Below, piece after piece: positions 17,949-25,901 of a stretch of 64,000 nucleotides of DNA. This DNA comes from Symmachiella dynata (GTDB lineage: Bacteria > Planctomycetota > Planctomycetia > Planctomycetales > Planctomycetaceae). The first letter of the stretch is position 1, and each line of letters begins with the position of its first letter. Where the stretch lies: assembly GCF_007747995.1 (NCBI RefSeq), contig NZ_CP036276.1, positions 6,190,001-6,254,000 on the forward strand, in the 5' to 3' direction. Under the pieces are notes generated by a model that was given only the letters and a program-made list of their open reading frames with translations, searched no databases and was not told where the DNA came from. The translations under genes were made by a program, and so were the position numbers.

Positions 17949-19751
17949 ATGTCTACGGAAATCCCTCCTCCAAACATCCCCCTGGCCGTCGCTCGTCAAC
18001 GCATCCGTCGCTCCTCACGCGTGCTGGCTGCCGAACGCGTGATGCAGGTTGTGGGGGTTGTCTCCATCGTATTGCACCGCAGTTCACGCCAGTGGGAATC
18101 GATGACCGATCTTCCGCTGGGAATTGCGACGTTGGTGATCATGTCGGTTTTTGCAGTCGGTTTGGGTTTGCGGTACTACTGGGCCGTGAGCCATAAGTCC
18201 TTCGTTGCAGAAAACCGCGTGTCACTCGGCGTCGTTGGATTGTGGTTGTTGGGTGTTCTCATCACATTGGTTTTCGGTGGTGGCAGTGAGGGACGCTTTG
18301 GCACGATCAACAATATCAGCGAAGCGGCAATTTTTCTGAGGACGGGCGTCGGTTTTGTGATCCTGGTCCGTTGGATCTCTTCAGGCGGACGTAACCCCGC
18401 ATTTATTTTGGTCGCCTCGTTTCTCGTGCTCGTGGCAGTGGGGACGATCCTATTGATGCTACCCCGCGCTCGCGCTGAGGTCGGACAGGGGGGCGCGCCG
18501 TTTCATGTGGCGTTGTTCACAGCGACCAGCGCCAGTTGCGTGACCGGTTTAATTCTTGTCGACACCGGCACCTATTGGAGCGCGACCGGTCAAACCATCA
18601 TTCTCTGTTTGTTCCAAATCGGCGGGCTGGGGATCATGACTTGCGGGTCGCTGTTCGCGCTGGTTTCGGCGCGGCGCATGCAAGTCCGTGAAACCGCTTT
18701 TTTGGCTGATATGCTGGAAACGGAAAACACCGGCGCGCTGCGCAAGTTGATGACTTCCATTGTGCTGTTTACCGCGACAGCGGAATTGATTGGAGCGGCC
18801 TCCTTGTGGGGACTTTGGCCCGAACTGCCTTGGTATGAACGGGCGTTCCACTCGCTGTTTCATTCCGTCAGCGCCTTTTGTAATGCTGGCTTTGCCTTGA
18901 TGCCGGATAGTTTTTCCAGCATGCAAACCCGTTGGCAGATCTGGGCCGCGGTTCCGGCATTGATCATCGTGGGGGGCCTGGGTTTTGCAGCGATGGCCGA
19001 TTTGGGACGCGTCTTTCGTTGGCGAATAACGAACCGGACCCGCGCCGGCAGCGTGAATGTGCCGCACGGGCGGATGCGATTGGGGAATACTTCTTGGTTA
19101 GTGGGCGTAACAACCTTGGGGTTATTGGCCTGGGGAACGTGCGGGTTTTATCTGTTAGAATCCGGCGCTTTGATGCAGGATTTGACCGTGGGCGAACAGG
19201 CTTCCGCTTCCTGGTTTCAATCTGTCACCTTCCGCACGGCTGGATTCAATACGGTCGACCTGGCTGATCTGCAACCGGGAACCAAATTCTTTGGGATCAT
19301 GATGATGTTCGTGGGAGCATCCCCCGGTTCCACTGGTGGCGGAATCAAAACGGTTTCGTTCGCGCTCAGTATCTTAGCGGTGATTGCGCTGCTGCGTGGT
19401 CGCGAACAAATTGAATTGCGGGGACGTACCATTCCGCAGTCGATCGTGAAACGCTCATTGATGATCGTGGCGATGGGAATTTTTTGCGTGCTGACAACCA
19501 CGCTGTTGATTGTGGTGATCGAAAACCAGCCGGAGTATTTTTTGGATCATCTCTTCGAAGCGACCAGCGCCTTTGCCACGGTCGGGGTCTCGACCATCGA
19601 CACCTCGTCGCTACGAATCCCCTCGCAATTCGTGATCATTTTAACGATGTTCGTGGGGCGAGTCGGGCCGTTGACGTTGATCGTGGGACTGGCCGGTAGT
19701 GGAGACAATGGCCGATACTCCTATCCCGAAGAGCGGGTCTTGCTCGGTTGA
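17949..19751 (+). CDS. Potassium uptake channel subunit, KtrB/TrkH family
   Basis: A 600-residue membrane protein with the four pore repeats of the Trk/Ktr/HKT superfamily. The filter segments are recognisable: SASCVTGL, SAFCNAGFAL, FRTAGFNTVDL and SAFATVGVST, each with the key Gly. About ten hydrophobic helices surround them; the first 150 residues hold extra N-terminal helices. The ATG at 17949 begins MSTEIPPPN; the longer frame reads through a non-coding leader. The expected cytosolic RCK partner (KtrA/TrkA) is not in the window. It converges on the leucine-rich protein gene 21 bases away. Confidence 0.93.
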   Translation: MSTEIPPPNIPLAVARQRIRRSSRVLAAERVMQVVGVVSIVLHRSSRQWESMTDLPLGIATLVIMSVFAVGLGLRYYWAVSHKSFVAENRVSLGVVGLWLLGVLITLVFGGGSEGRFGTINNISEAAIFLRTGVGFVILVRWISSGGRNPAFILVASFLVLVAVGTILLMLPRARAEVGQGGAPFHVALFTATSASCVTGLILVDTGTYWSATGQTIILCLFQIGGLGIMTCGSLFALVSARRMQVRETAFLADMLETENTGALRKLMTSIVLFTATAELIGAASLWGLWPELPWYERAFHSLFHSVSAFCNAGFALMPDSFSSMQTRWQIWAAVPALIIVGGLGFAAMADLGRVFRWRITNRTRAGSVNVPHGRMRLGNTSWLVGVTTLGLLAWGTCGFYLLESGALMQDLTVGEQASASWFQSVTFRTAGFNTVDLADLQPGTKFFGIMMMFVGASPGSTGGGIKTVSFALSILAVIALLRGREQIELRGRTIPQSIVKRSLMIVAMGIFCVLTTTLLIVVIENQPEYFLDHLFEATSAFATVGVSTIDTSSLRIPSQFVIILTMFVGRVGPLTLIVGLAGSGDNGRYSYPEERVLLG

Positions 19752-19772
19752 TGTACGCCATCGGCAAGATCG

Positions 19773-20705
19773 TCAGCGCTGAATCCGCAAGCGCGGCAGC
19801 GCCGCCTGCAGTGCTTTTTCTGCCGTCGGGGTGATAGCGGTCTGCGACAAATTCAAATTTTCCAATCGTCGACAAGCATGCAGGTGTCGCACGCCTGCGT
19901 CGCTGATTTGAGTGTCGGCCAATTCCAATTCGTCCAACACAGGAAATCCGTGCAACGCAACCAATCCGGCATCGGTGACAGCGGTCCCGGACAATTCCAG
20001 TTCCTCTAGATTTTTCAAATCGCGGATTTCGGTGATCCCCGCATCCCCCACCAGCGTGCCATTGAGATCCAGATCCTTGAGCTGTGGGAGTTGGGTCAAA
20101 TGCTGTAGACCGCGATCGGTGATCGCCGTGTCGTTCAATTCCAAATCAATCAGCTTGCTCATCAACTTGAGGTGCACCAAACTAGAATCAGTAATCGCCG
20201 TCCGCGATAGATCCAGGTCGCGCAAATGGATCAGCCCAGCCAATTCCGAAACGCCCGTATCGGTGATGCGTGTGCCAATCAAATACAGACTTTTGAGTTG
20301 AGTCATCCGCCCCAGGTCGGCGGCGCCGGCATCTGTGATTGCAGTGTCGTCGAGACGCAAAATATACAACCGCCGACAGGGGGTGAGGTGCCGCAGTGCG
20401 ACGTCGGTGATCTGCGTTTCATTGAGTTCTAATTCTTCCAAGTCCGCAATGTCGGCGATCCGTTGCACCAGTCGATCATCAGCAGCAGTACGATTGAGCT
20501 GCACCTGTACGGCCGGTCCCAGATGCCAAGGCCACATTCGGCCCCGCGCCACGACGTCGATCACCCCACCACTATCGCGGATCTCGGCAAACAACGCTGC
20601 GTGTTGGCGAGATATCCACCACATCTTGCCCGCCGAATAGGCAACCTGAGCGCACAGCAAACAGGCCAGACAGGCGATCCATTTATGATGACGTTTCAAT
20701 TTCAT
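19773..20705 (-). CDS. Exported leucine-rich repeat protein, nine 24-residue repeats
   Basis: After an N-terminal hydrophobic segment (WIACLACLLCAQVAYSAG) and a 60-residue linker, the protein consists of nine consecutive 24-residue repeats with the consensus LxxLxLxxTxITDxGLxxLxxL. Typical units contain LDLSRTAITD, LELNDTAITD and LNLSQTAIT. Such horseshoe repeats bind proteins. The hydrophobic segment makes it exported or membrane-tethered. The ATG at 20705 begins MKLKRHHKW. No catalytic domain is attached. Confidence 0.88.
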   Translation of the reverse strand: MKLKRHHKWIACLACLLCAQVAYSAGKMWWISRQHAALFAEIRDSGGVIDVVARGRMWPWHLGPAVQVQLNRTAADDRLVQRIADIADLEELELNETQITDVALRHLTPCRRLYILRLDDTAITDAGAADLGRMTQLKSLYLIGTRITDTGVSELAGLIHLRDLDLSRTAITDSSLVHLKLMSKLIDLELNDTAITDRGLQHLTQLPQLKDLDLNGTLVGDAGITEIRDLKNLEELELSGTAVTDAGLVALHGFPVLDELELADTQISDAGVRHLHACRRLENLNLSQTAITPTAEKALQAALPRLRIQR

Positions 20706-20919
20706 TCGCAATGGCTGGTTGATTGGGGAAATACCTCGGCAAACGACCGGGATGCTAGCGGATTTTTGCAATTGCAGCGAGAGCGACTCAATTTGTTTCT
20801 GAGGCCATTTTGCTATAGTGCAATGTAGCTATCTGTTGAATTTGGGTGCAGTTGCACTATTCACCAGGCAGCTCGTTGGTAGGCAGGACAGGACCTTCTT
20901 GGCTTGAGAGACGTTTTTT

Positions 20920-21474
20920 ATGGAATTTCGCGAAACAGCACTATCCGGTATGTATTTGATTCTCCCCCGGGTCTTTGAAGATCCACGCGGGTTTTTCATG
21001 GAAACCTACCATCAAGCAAAATTTGCCGCCGCGGGGATTCCAGCAGATTTTGTGCAGGACAATCATTCCCGCTCGGGCCGGGGTACTTTGCGTGGTCTGC
21101 ATTATCAAATTCAACATGCCCAGGGAAAATTGGTCCGCTGCGTTCGCGGCGAAATCTATGACGTCGGCGTCGACCTCCGCCGCGATTCGCCAACGTTTGG
21201 ACAATCGGTGGGCGAAATCCTCAGCGAAGAGAATAAACGACAACTGTACGTCCCTCCCGGATTTGCCCACGGATTTTGTGTCGTCAGCGAGATCGCCGAA
21301 GTCACCTACAAATGCACCGATCTGTATCATCCAGAATACGAACGCAGCCTGCTGTGGAACGACCCACAACTTGGCCTCGAATGGCCAATCAAGGACCCCA
21401 CCCTCTCCCCCAAAGACGAAGCCGGCATTCTCTTAGCCGATGCGGAATGTTACGAGTCGAGCAGTGATCTGTGA
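20920..21474 (+). CDS. rfbC: dTDP-4-dehydrorhamnose 3,5-epimerase
   Basis: RmlC/RfbC epimerises dTDP-4-keto-6-deoxyglucose at C3 and C5 on the way to dTDP-L-rhamnose. The 184-residue cupin is full length. The catalytic base His61 is in RGLHYQ, the catalytic Tyr130 in VTYKCTD, and PRGFFMETY and VPPGFAHGF are family signatures. No rfbA, rfbB or rfbD neighbours are present, so rhamnose synthesis is not clustered here. It ends in a short repeat region before the sugar epimerase gene. Confidence 0.95.
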   Translation: MEFRETALSGMYLILPRVFEDPRGFFMETYHQAKFAAAGIPADFVQDNHSRSGRGTLRGLHYQIQHAQGKLVRCVRGEIYDVGVDLRRDSPTFGQSVGEILSEENKRQLYVPPGFAHGFCVVSEIAEVTYKCTDLYHPEYERSLLWNDPQLGLEWPIKDPTLSPKDEAGILLADAECYESSSDL

Positions 21475-21488
21475 TCCCTCTTATTCTG

Positions 21489-21539
21489 GCCACCGACCAC
21501 TAGCCACCGGCCACTCTCTCTAGCCACCGGCCACTCCCT
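21489..21539. repeat. GGCCAGTGG-type repeat, copy 1
   Basis: The stretch holds three near-identical units of CCACCGGCCACT (written on the plus strand, with one variant CCACCGACCACT), just after the rfbC stop codon. Related units appear near 27245 and 61940. Confidence 0.6.
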
Positions 21540-21556
21540 ATTGGGCACGAGAAACC

Positions 21557-22420
21557 ATGAAATACGGCGCCCACGTCTTCCTCTGGCAAGACCGATACGA
21601 TGACAGCGCGTTATTGCGCATGCTCGATGATGCGGAAGCGTGGGGACTCTCTTTTCTCGAGGTCGCCATCGGTGATGACATTCACTTTAACGCCAGCAAG
21701 CTTGGTGACGAAGCGGATATGCGAGGGTTGGAATTGGTGTTCAGCCCGGGTGGGGCGTGGCCGATGGAGTGCGACATCTCCTTGGCAAATGCCAGTGATC
21801 CGCACCCGGCTGTGCAATGGCATCGACGCGCCATCGAGCAAGCGGGGCGTGCCGGAGCAGTTGCTTATACTGGCGCCATCTATGGTCATCCTGGTGCCGT
21901 CCGAAAGCAGCGTCCTGATGAGGATGAACCCAAACGGATAGCCGAGTCCCTCAACATACTCGCTGAAGATGCCGCTGATGCCGGCGTGCAGCTTGTCTTA
22001 GAGCCGATGAGCCACTTCCGCACTCACGTGGCCAATACGCCGCAACAGGTCAATCTTTTGATCTCACTGGCGGACCATGAAAACCTCTTCAGCCTGTTCG
22101 ACACGTACCATCTGGTCACCGAAGTGACCGACTTTGCCGCCGCATTCGAGGAAATGCGTCCGCACCTGTGGGGACTGCATGCTTGCGAAAACAATCGCGG
22201 CGCCCCGGGAACCGGTTTGCTTCCTTGGCAATCGTTATTTTCCGCGATGAATGCCGCCAACTGGCAAGGCTACATCGGGTTTGAAAGCTACAACTCGACT
22301 TGGCGCGACGGCGACTTCGCTTTGGAGCGGGGGATGTTTCACAACGTCTGCCCTGATGCGGAATCGTTCATTCGGCACTCGAAGTCGTTTGTCGAAGCGG
22401 GATTGTCTGGCGTAGATTAG
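21557..22420 (+). CDS. Sugar phosphate isomerase/epimerase (tagatose-3-epimerase-like)
   Basis: A 287-residue TIM-barrel of the AP endonuclease 2/xylose isomerase-like superfamily. The four metal ligands of the D-tagatose/D-psicose 3-epimerase type can be placed: Glu149 (LEPMSH), Asp182 (FDTYH), His208 (LHACENNRG) and Glu243 (GFESYN). The family epimerises ketoses or isomerises related sugars using Mn or Co. The exact substrate is unknown. It starts with ATG at 21557 and lies 82 bases downstream of rfbC on the same strand. Confidence 0.9.
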   Translation: MKYGAHVFLWQDRYDDSALLRMLDDAEAWGLSFLEVAIGDDIHFNASKLGDEADMRGLELVFSPGGAWPMECDISLANASDPHPAVQWHRRAIEQAGRAGAVAYTGAIYGHPGAVRKQRPDEDEPKRIAESLNILAEDAADAGVQLVLEPMSHFRTHVANTPQQVNLLISLADHENLFSLFDTYHLVTEVTDFAAAFEEMRPHLWGLHACENNRGAPGTGLLPWQSLFSAMNAANWQGYIGFESYNSTWRDGDFALERGMFHNVCPDAESFIRHSKSFVEAGLSGVD

Positions 22421-22485
22421 CAGTGCAGGGGAGGCATGCTGGTTGCGGAACTCCAGCCTCGCAGCGTGCTGATTTCCAGCAGTCC

Positions 22486-22598
22486 GGGAGGGCGAAGCTC
22501 CTGCTGAGCCGCATCGGTAGACTGGGCGTGATCTGCGAAACTGTTGTTCGAATTACACGAATTGGTGGTGCGCGGCTCGGCGAGAGCCTCGCCCTCCC
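22486..22598. repeat. Paired inverted repeat (GGGAGGGCGAAGCTC family), copy 1
   Basis: The left arm at 22486-22512 (GGGAGGGCGAAGCTCCTGCT onward) and the right arm at 22572-22598 are inverted copies, matching at 23 of 27 positions. They are separated by 59 bases. The element fills the gap between two convergent genes. A second element with the same arms lies at 58569-58678. Confidence 0.75.
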
Positions 22599-22641
22599 GT
22601 TGCGTCCTGTGAGGTGGATTCGCTAAACGTTCAGCATACGC

Positions 22642-23187
22642 TTAGCGCAATTCAAACATGGATTGCGTTTTAACGACGCCGTAATTGTCGGGGAAGGTGT
22701 GAAAAGCGTGGACGATCAAATGGTCGGCGGTTGCTTCGGTTTCCATGAAACTCAGCGGCGTCGGCGCTAAGCGGCCGGCCGCGTCGAAACGGTGGGCCAA
22801 ATCGGCCTTTGAGCAATCCGCTAGCAGTTCCTCGTGAAAATGCAGGAAGACGTCCGGCTCCAATTTCTCCAACTGGAAACTGACGTGATAGTTCACGCCA
22901 TCGGCGAGCTGCAGGCTTTCGCAGCGATGCCCTTGCACTCCATGCGACAGAATCCGTCGCCGTTTGGGCAGCGGGTGCTCCCGACCGGTCATCACCTCAC
23001 AGAGCATCTGTCCGTTGCGGCAAAATGTGATCACGTGGCCAGCGTCGCAGATCTGCAATTTCGCTTCGTAGTCGTTGCTTTTGATCGCTGCCGAGGCATA
23101 GACATTGATCAACTCGGGATGGAGTTCGCGGCTGAATAGCCGAAACACCAACCGTGCCACATCGGGCCGAGCAAAATCAACGTCCAT
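22642..23187 (-). CDS. DUF2617 family protein
   Basis: A 181-residue soluble protein that I match to DUF2617 by its overall pattern: an N-terminal section around LVFRLFSRELHPELINV, the central GHVITFCRNGQMLCEV, and the C-terminal LIVHAFHTFPDNYGVVKTQS. Function unknown. The ATG at 23187 begins MDVDFARPDV. It is convergent with the epimerase gene. The 240 bases upstream hold no recognisable gene. Confidence 0.7.
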   Translation of the reverse strand: MDVDFARPDVARLVFRLFSRELHPELINVYASAAIKSNDYEAKLQICDAGHVITFCRNGQMLCEVMTGREHPLPKRRRILSHGVQGHRCESLQLADGVNYHVSFQLEKLEPDVFLHFHEELLADCSKADLAHRFDAAGRLAPTPLSFMETEATADHLIVHAFHTFPDNYGVVKTQSMFELR

Positions 23188-23427
23188 CGCTCCACGCTTT
23201 CACTGAAAATCACAACCGCTATGGGGTGTGGTTGCATGCGAGGCTGCACAACCGGTTATCAAGACTTGATTATAAATCGAATAGGCGGGAACCAACAGAG
23301 GATTTTTGTGGGAAAATTGGCCAAAGCAAATGAATCAATCGATTCGCAAAAAAGGGGCTTGACAGCGAGGCGATCGACAGTTGTTGACGGGCTCCGCCAT
23401 GAAACAGAGAGCCGCTGACAGCAACGC

Positions 23428-24057
23428 TCAAGGGCTCGTTTTTTCGGCGTATTCAATCTTGCAACCGCGTTGTAATGTCTCACCAGACGCAGGACGCTTT
23501 CCCGACAGCAGTGCGCGGATGGCATCGCGGAGTGACTGTTTCGTCACCTTGTCGGGATCGTCGTGATTGTCCAACGCCCCCATATAGGCGACTTGGCGTT
23601 TGCGGTCGAGGACGAAGAATTGCGGCGTTCGCACGGCTCCGTAGTTGCGTCCGACTTGTTGGGTCGGGTCGCTGAGATAATCAAACGGCCATTTGTGTTT
23701 CGCCGCATGCGTGCGCATCGACTCCAACGAATCGTCAGAGACATTGATGGCGACCAGCGCGACTGGATCGTCTGCGAATTCCTTGAGCAGTGCCGTCAGT
23801 CGCGGGGCGTAGAGCCGTGAGGCGGGGCAATGATTGTCTGTAAAAAAGAGCACGAGGATATCGTGCTCTTTGTAATCGGCCAGTTTGTGCGTCTTGCCAT
23901 CGGTCCCCCGCAGGTCCGAAAAATCGGGTGCGGGGGCATCGACGTCGAGAACCTTATTAAATTTACCTGCCAACGCAGCCTCCACACTGATCGTGACCAC
24001 GACCAGTGCCATCCAGGTCAGGATGCAAGCGCGGCGGTTTCTCGAAGGTTTAGGCAC
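23428..24057 (-). CDS. Exported thioredoxin-fold (redoxin) protein, single Cys
   Basis: After a signal peptide (LTWMALVVVTISVEAALA), residues about 38-185 form an AhpC/TSA-like thioredoxin fold: PAPDFSDLRGTDGK, ILVLFFTDNHCPASRL, TPQFFVLDRKRQVAYMG. Only one Cys lies at the active position (HCPAS), so it lacks the CxxC pair of thioredoxins. A second Cys near the C-terminus (RGC) might form a disulfide. It starts 12 bases after the stop of the exported peroxiredoxin, so the two are almost certainly one operon acting in the periplasm. Confidence 0.85.
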   Translation of the reverse strand: MPKPSRNRRACILTWMALVVVTISVEAALAGKFNKVLDVDAPAPDFSDLRGTDGKTHKLADYKEHDILVLFFTDNHCPASRLYAPRLTALLKEFADDPVALVAINVSDDSLESMRTHAAKHKWPFDYLSDPTQQVGRNYGAVRTPQFFVLDRKRQVAYMGALDNHDDPDKVTKQSLRDAIRALLSGKRPASGETLQRGCKIEYAEKTSP

Positions 24058-24069
24058 GGCAGGTTCCGT

Positions 24070-24681
24070 CTACGGTTTTTGCAGCTTCGCGACAACTTCC
24101 ATCACCGTCTTGCTGTCTTTGGGTGCTTTGACGGAGGTGTCTTTGTGCACGATTTTTCCATCCTGATCGATCACGAACGTCCAGCGACTGGCAGTCACGC
24201 CGCGCGTCAGGACTTGCTCTTTGCCTTCAAATTCAAACTTGAAGTCGCCCCCTTTTCTGAGCGGGACACCGAAGGCCTTTGCCACCTCGCCTTTTTCATC
24301 GGCCAGAAGCGTGAAATTTAACATGTGCACTTTTTTGAAGAGTTGGTGGTTCTCCGCAGAGTCGCCACTCACGCCGACGACTTCAACGTCTTTGCTATTC
24401 AACTTCTCCATGTCATCGCGGAATCCACAGGCCTGTTTCGTGCAACCGCCGGTGAGATCGGCTGGGTAAAAATAGACGACCAGAATTTTTTTGCCAACAT
24501 GATCGGTCGATTTCCACTCTTTGCCTTTGTCATCCACACTGGTGAATTCGGGCGCTTTGTCACCGACTTTCAATTTCACAGGCTTTTCTTTGTCTTTAGC
24601 GGCATGTGCCGCTCCCGCCACCACACAGCAGGCCGCTACCGCGCATGCAATCACCGAAAGCCGTTTGCAGAAGTTCGACAT
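24070..24681 (-). CDS. Exported Bcp-type peroxiredoxin
   Basis: Peroxiredoxins reduce peroxides through a peroxidatic Cys. Here it is in DLTGGCTKQAC, with the resolving Cys five residues later, as in atypical 2-Cys Bcp/PrxQ enzymes. The sequence around KAPEFTSVDDKG and VVGVSGDSAENHQLF is typical. Unlike most Bcp proteins it begins with a signal peptide (CAVAACCVVAGAAHAA) and should act in the periplasm. The ATG at 24681 has GAGGA upstream; the frame to 24747 has no support. It is the first gene of an operon with the redoxin at 23428-24057. Confidence 0.9.
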   Translation of the reverse strand: MSNFCKRLSVIACAVAACCVVAGAAHAAKDKEKPVKLKVGDKAPEFTSVDDKGKEWKSTDHVGKKILVVYFYPADLTGGCTKQACGFRDDMEKLNSKDVEVVGVSGDSAENHQLFKKVHMLNFTLLADEKGEVAKAFGVPLRKGGDFKFEFEGKEQVLTRGVTASRWTFVIDQDGKIVHKDTSVKAPKDSKTVMEVVAKLQKP

Positions 24682-25195
24682 GTTTCCGTCCTCACTTGGG
24701 GGAATGGTTGGTGTGTTCATCTTCGGTCGCATTTGAACACCCGGCAATTCCGCGCCGGAAGTACGCGCCAGCAGATGATTTCAGGGGTGGGGGAATTCGC
24801 GGAGCAGTTGAGCTCTGTTTGTTCCTCACACGAAAAAAACGAGGGGACTCGCTCCCCAGTCCGTCGAGCATCGAGCCGACTCTCAGTCTGTATTGTCCTA
24901 GGCAAGTTGTCAACTCGGCAGGCCGCCCGGTGGGTGACTCTTCTCCGCAGTCCTCAAGGCCCTAAAAAGGGCCGATTTGCAACCGCGCGACCTGGCCTGC
25001 CAATCCAGAACGCCAAAATGCTCCCTGGTCGTCAGACATCCACCCGGCACAATCGGAATACGCTGTGCATTATCGGGTTGTGTACTATGCCCTACAGGGC
25101 GGTGGGGGAATTCCCCGCTTGACACAGGCTGTTTGAGTGGGACAATTGTATGTATTGTCCCTATCCTGAGTTGCGCCTTCTGCACCGAGTTCACC
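24682..25195. other. 514-base divergent intergenic region
   Basis: It separates the divergent peroxiredoxin and FHA genes. The half near the FHA gene has three palindromes and a sigma-70-like promoter, listed separately. The rest shows no gene; the open frames crossing it lack ribosome sites. Confidence 0.5.
25089..25161 (+). promoter_or_regulatory. Promoter with three palindromes before the FHA gene
   Basis: TTGACA (25119-25124) and GACAAT (25141-25146), 16 bases apart, form a plausible promoter. GGGACAAT (25139-25146) and ATTGTCCC (25154-25161) are perfect inverted arms that overlap this -10 box. Upstream lie a perfect 12-base palindrome GGGGAATTCCCC (25105-25116) and GCCCT/AGGGC arms (25089-25100). 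The arrangement looks like operator sites, but no regulator is known. Confidence 0.5.
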
Positions 25196-25606
25196 ATGCA
25201 GGCTAAGTTGATCCCTAAACCGAGCGGGGATCCCATTATCATCGCCGACGACTTAACGCTTGTGGGGCGGCACCGCGAGTATTGCGATGTCGTGATCGAC
25301 AGCGGCAGCATCTCAAAACTCCATTGCGTGATCGTCAAAACCGACGGATTGTTGTTTGTTCGCGATCTGGGAAGCACCAACGGCACCAAGGTGAACGGTC
25401 AACGCATTACCCGTGGCGCTCTGCTACCGGGGGACGAACTGGCCTTCGCCAAGGAAAAATTCGAGGTCTTTTTAGGCCCCGATGTCGAGGAAGCGAGCAA
25501 TCCCGACGAGACGGAAGTGGTGACGGAATTCAGCATTCCCGCCGTCATGCGTCCCAAACGGGGCGACGACGAGATCGAATTCCTCCCCGACGATTCTGCT
25601 CAGTAA
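25196..25606 (+). CDS. FHA-domain protein
   Basis: A 136-residue protein whose first 95 residues form a forkhead-associated domain, a phosphothreonine-binding module. The conserved residues are present: GRH in VGRHREYCDVVI, Ser and His in SGSISKLHCVI, and the Asn in DLGSTNGTKVNG. The C-terminal 40 residues are acidic and probably flexible. It likely reads Thr phosphorylation by Ser/Thr kinases such as the one at 30694-33102. The ATG at 25196 is preferred because the longer frame to 24977 runs through promoter-like DNA. Confidence 0.92.
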   Translation: MQAKLIPKPSGDPIIIADDLTLVGRHREYCDVVIDSGSISKLHCVIVKTDGLLFVRDLGSTNGTKVNGQRITRGALLPGDELAFAKEKFEVFLGPDVEEASNPDETEVVTEFSIPAVMRPKRGDDEIEFLPDDSAQ

Positions 25607-25901
25607 GCTTGGCAGATGCGCGTTATCCCGCGTGTGGCCAGCTTACATCTTGCAGCGTCAACACAGTTCCAGACGCCTCCATTCTCAATTCGCTCCCATC
25701 TTCCAGCGCTCATTCCACCTGCCGTACGTGCAGCCAGTGGCACACAAACTCCGGGTTCTGTCACGCCCCATGCTCACGGACTGCTTGCGGTTGTTGAATT
25801 GGAAAGCTAGTAAACCCGAACGATTGAAGTGATTCTGCCGGAAATGCCGATAACGGAGTTAGGGAGTTTCCACATCCGTTTCTGAGCAGGTATCTCACAA
25901 C

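Noticed and set aside
24977-25195. N-terminal extension of the FHA protein
   Set aside because: It covers the promoter and palindromes, and the FHA fold begins at residue 1 of the shorter form.
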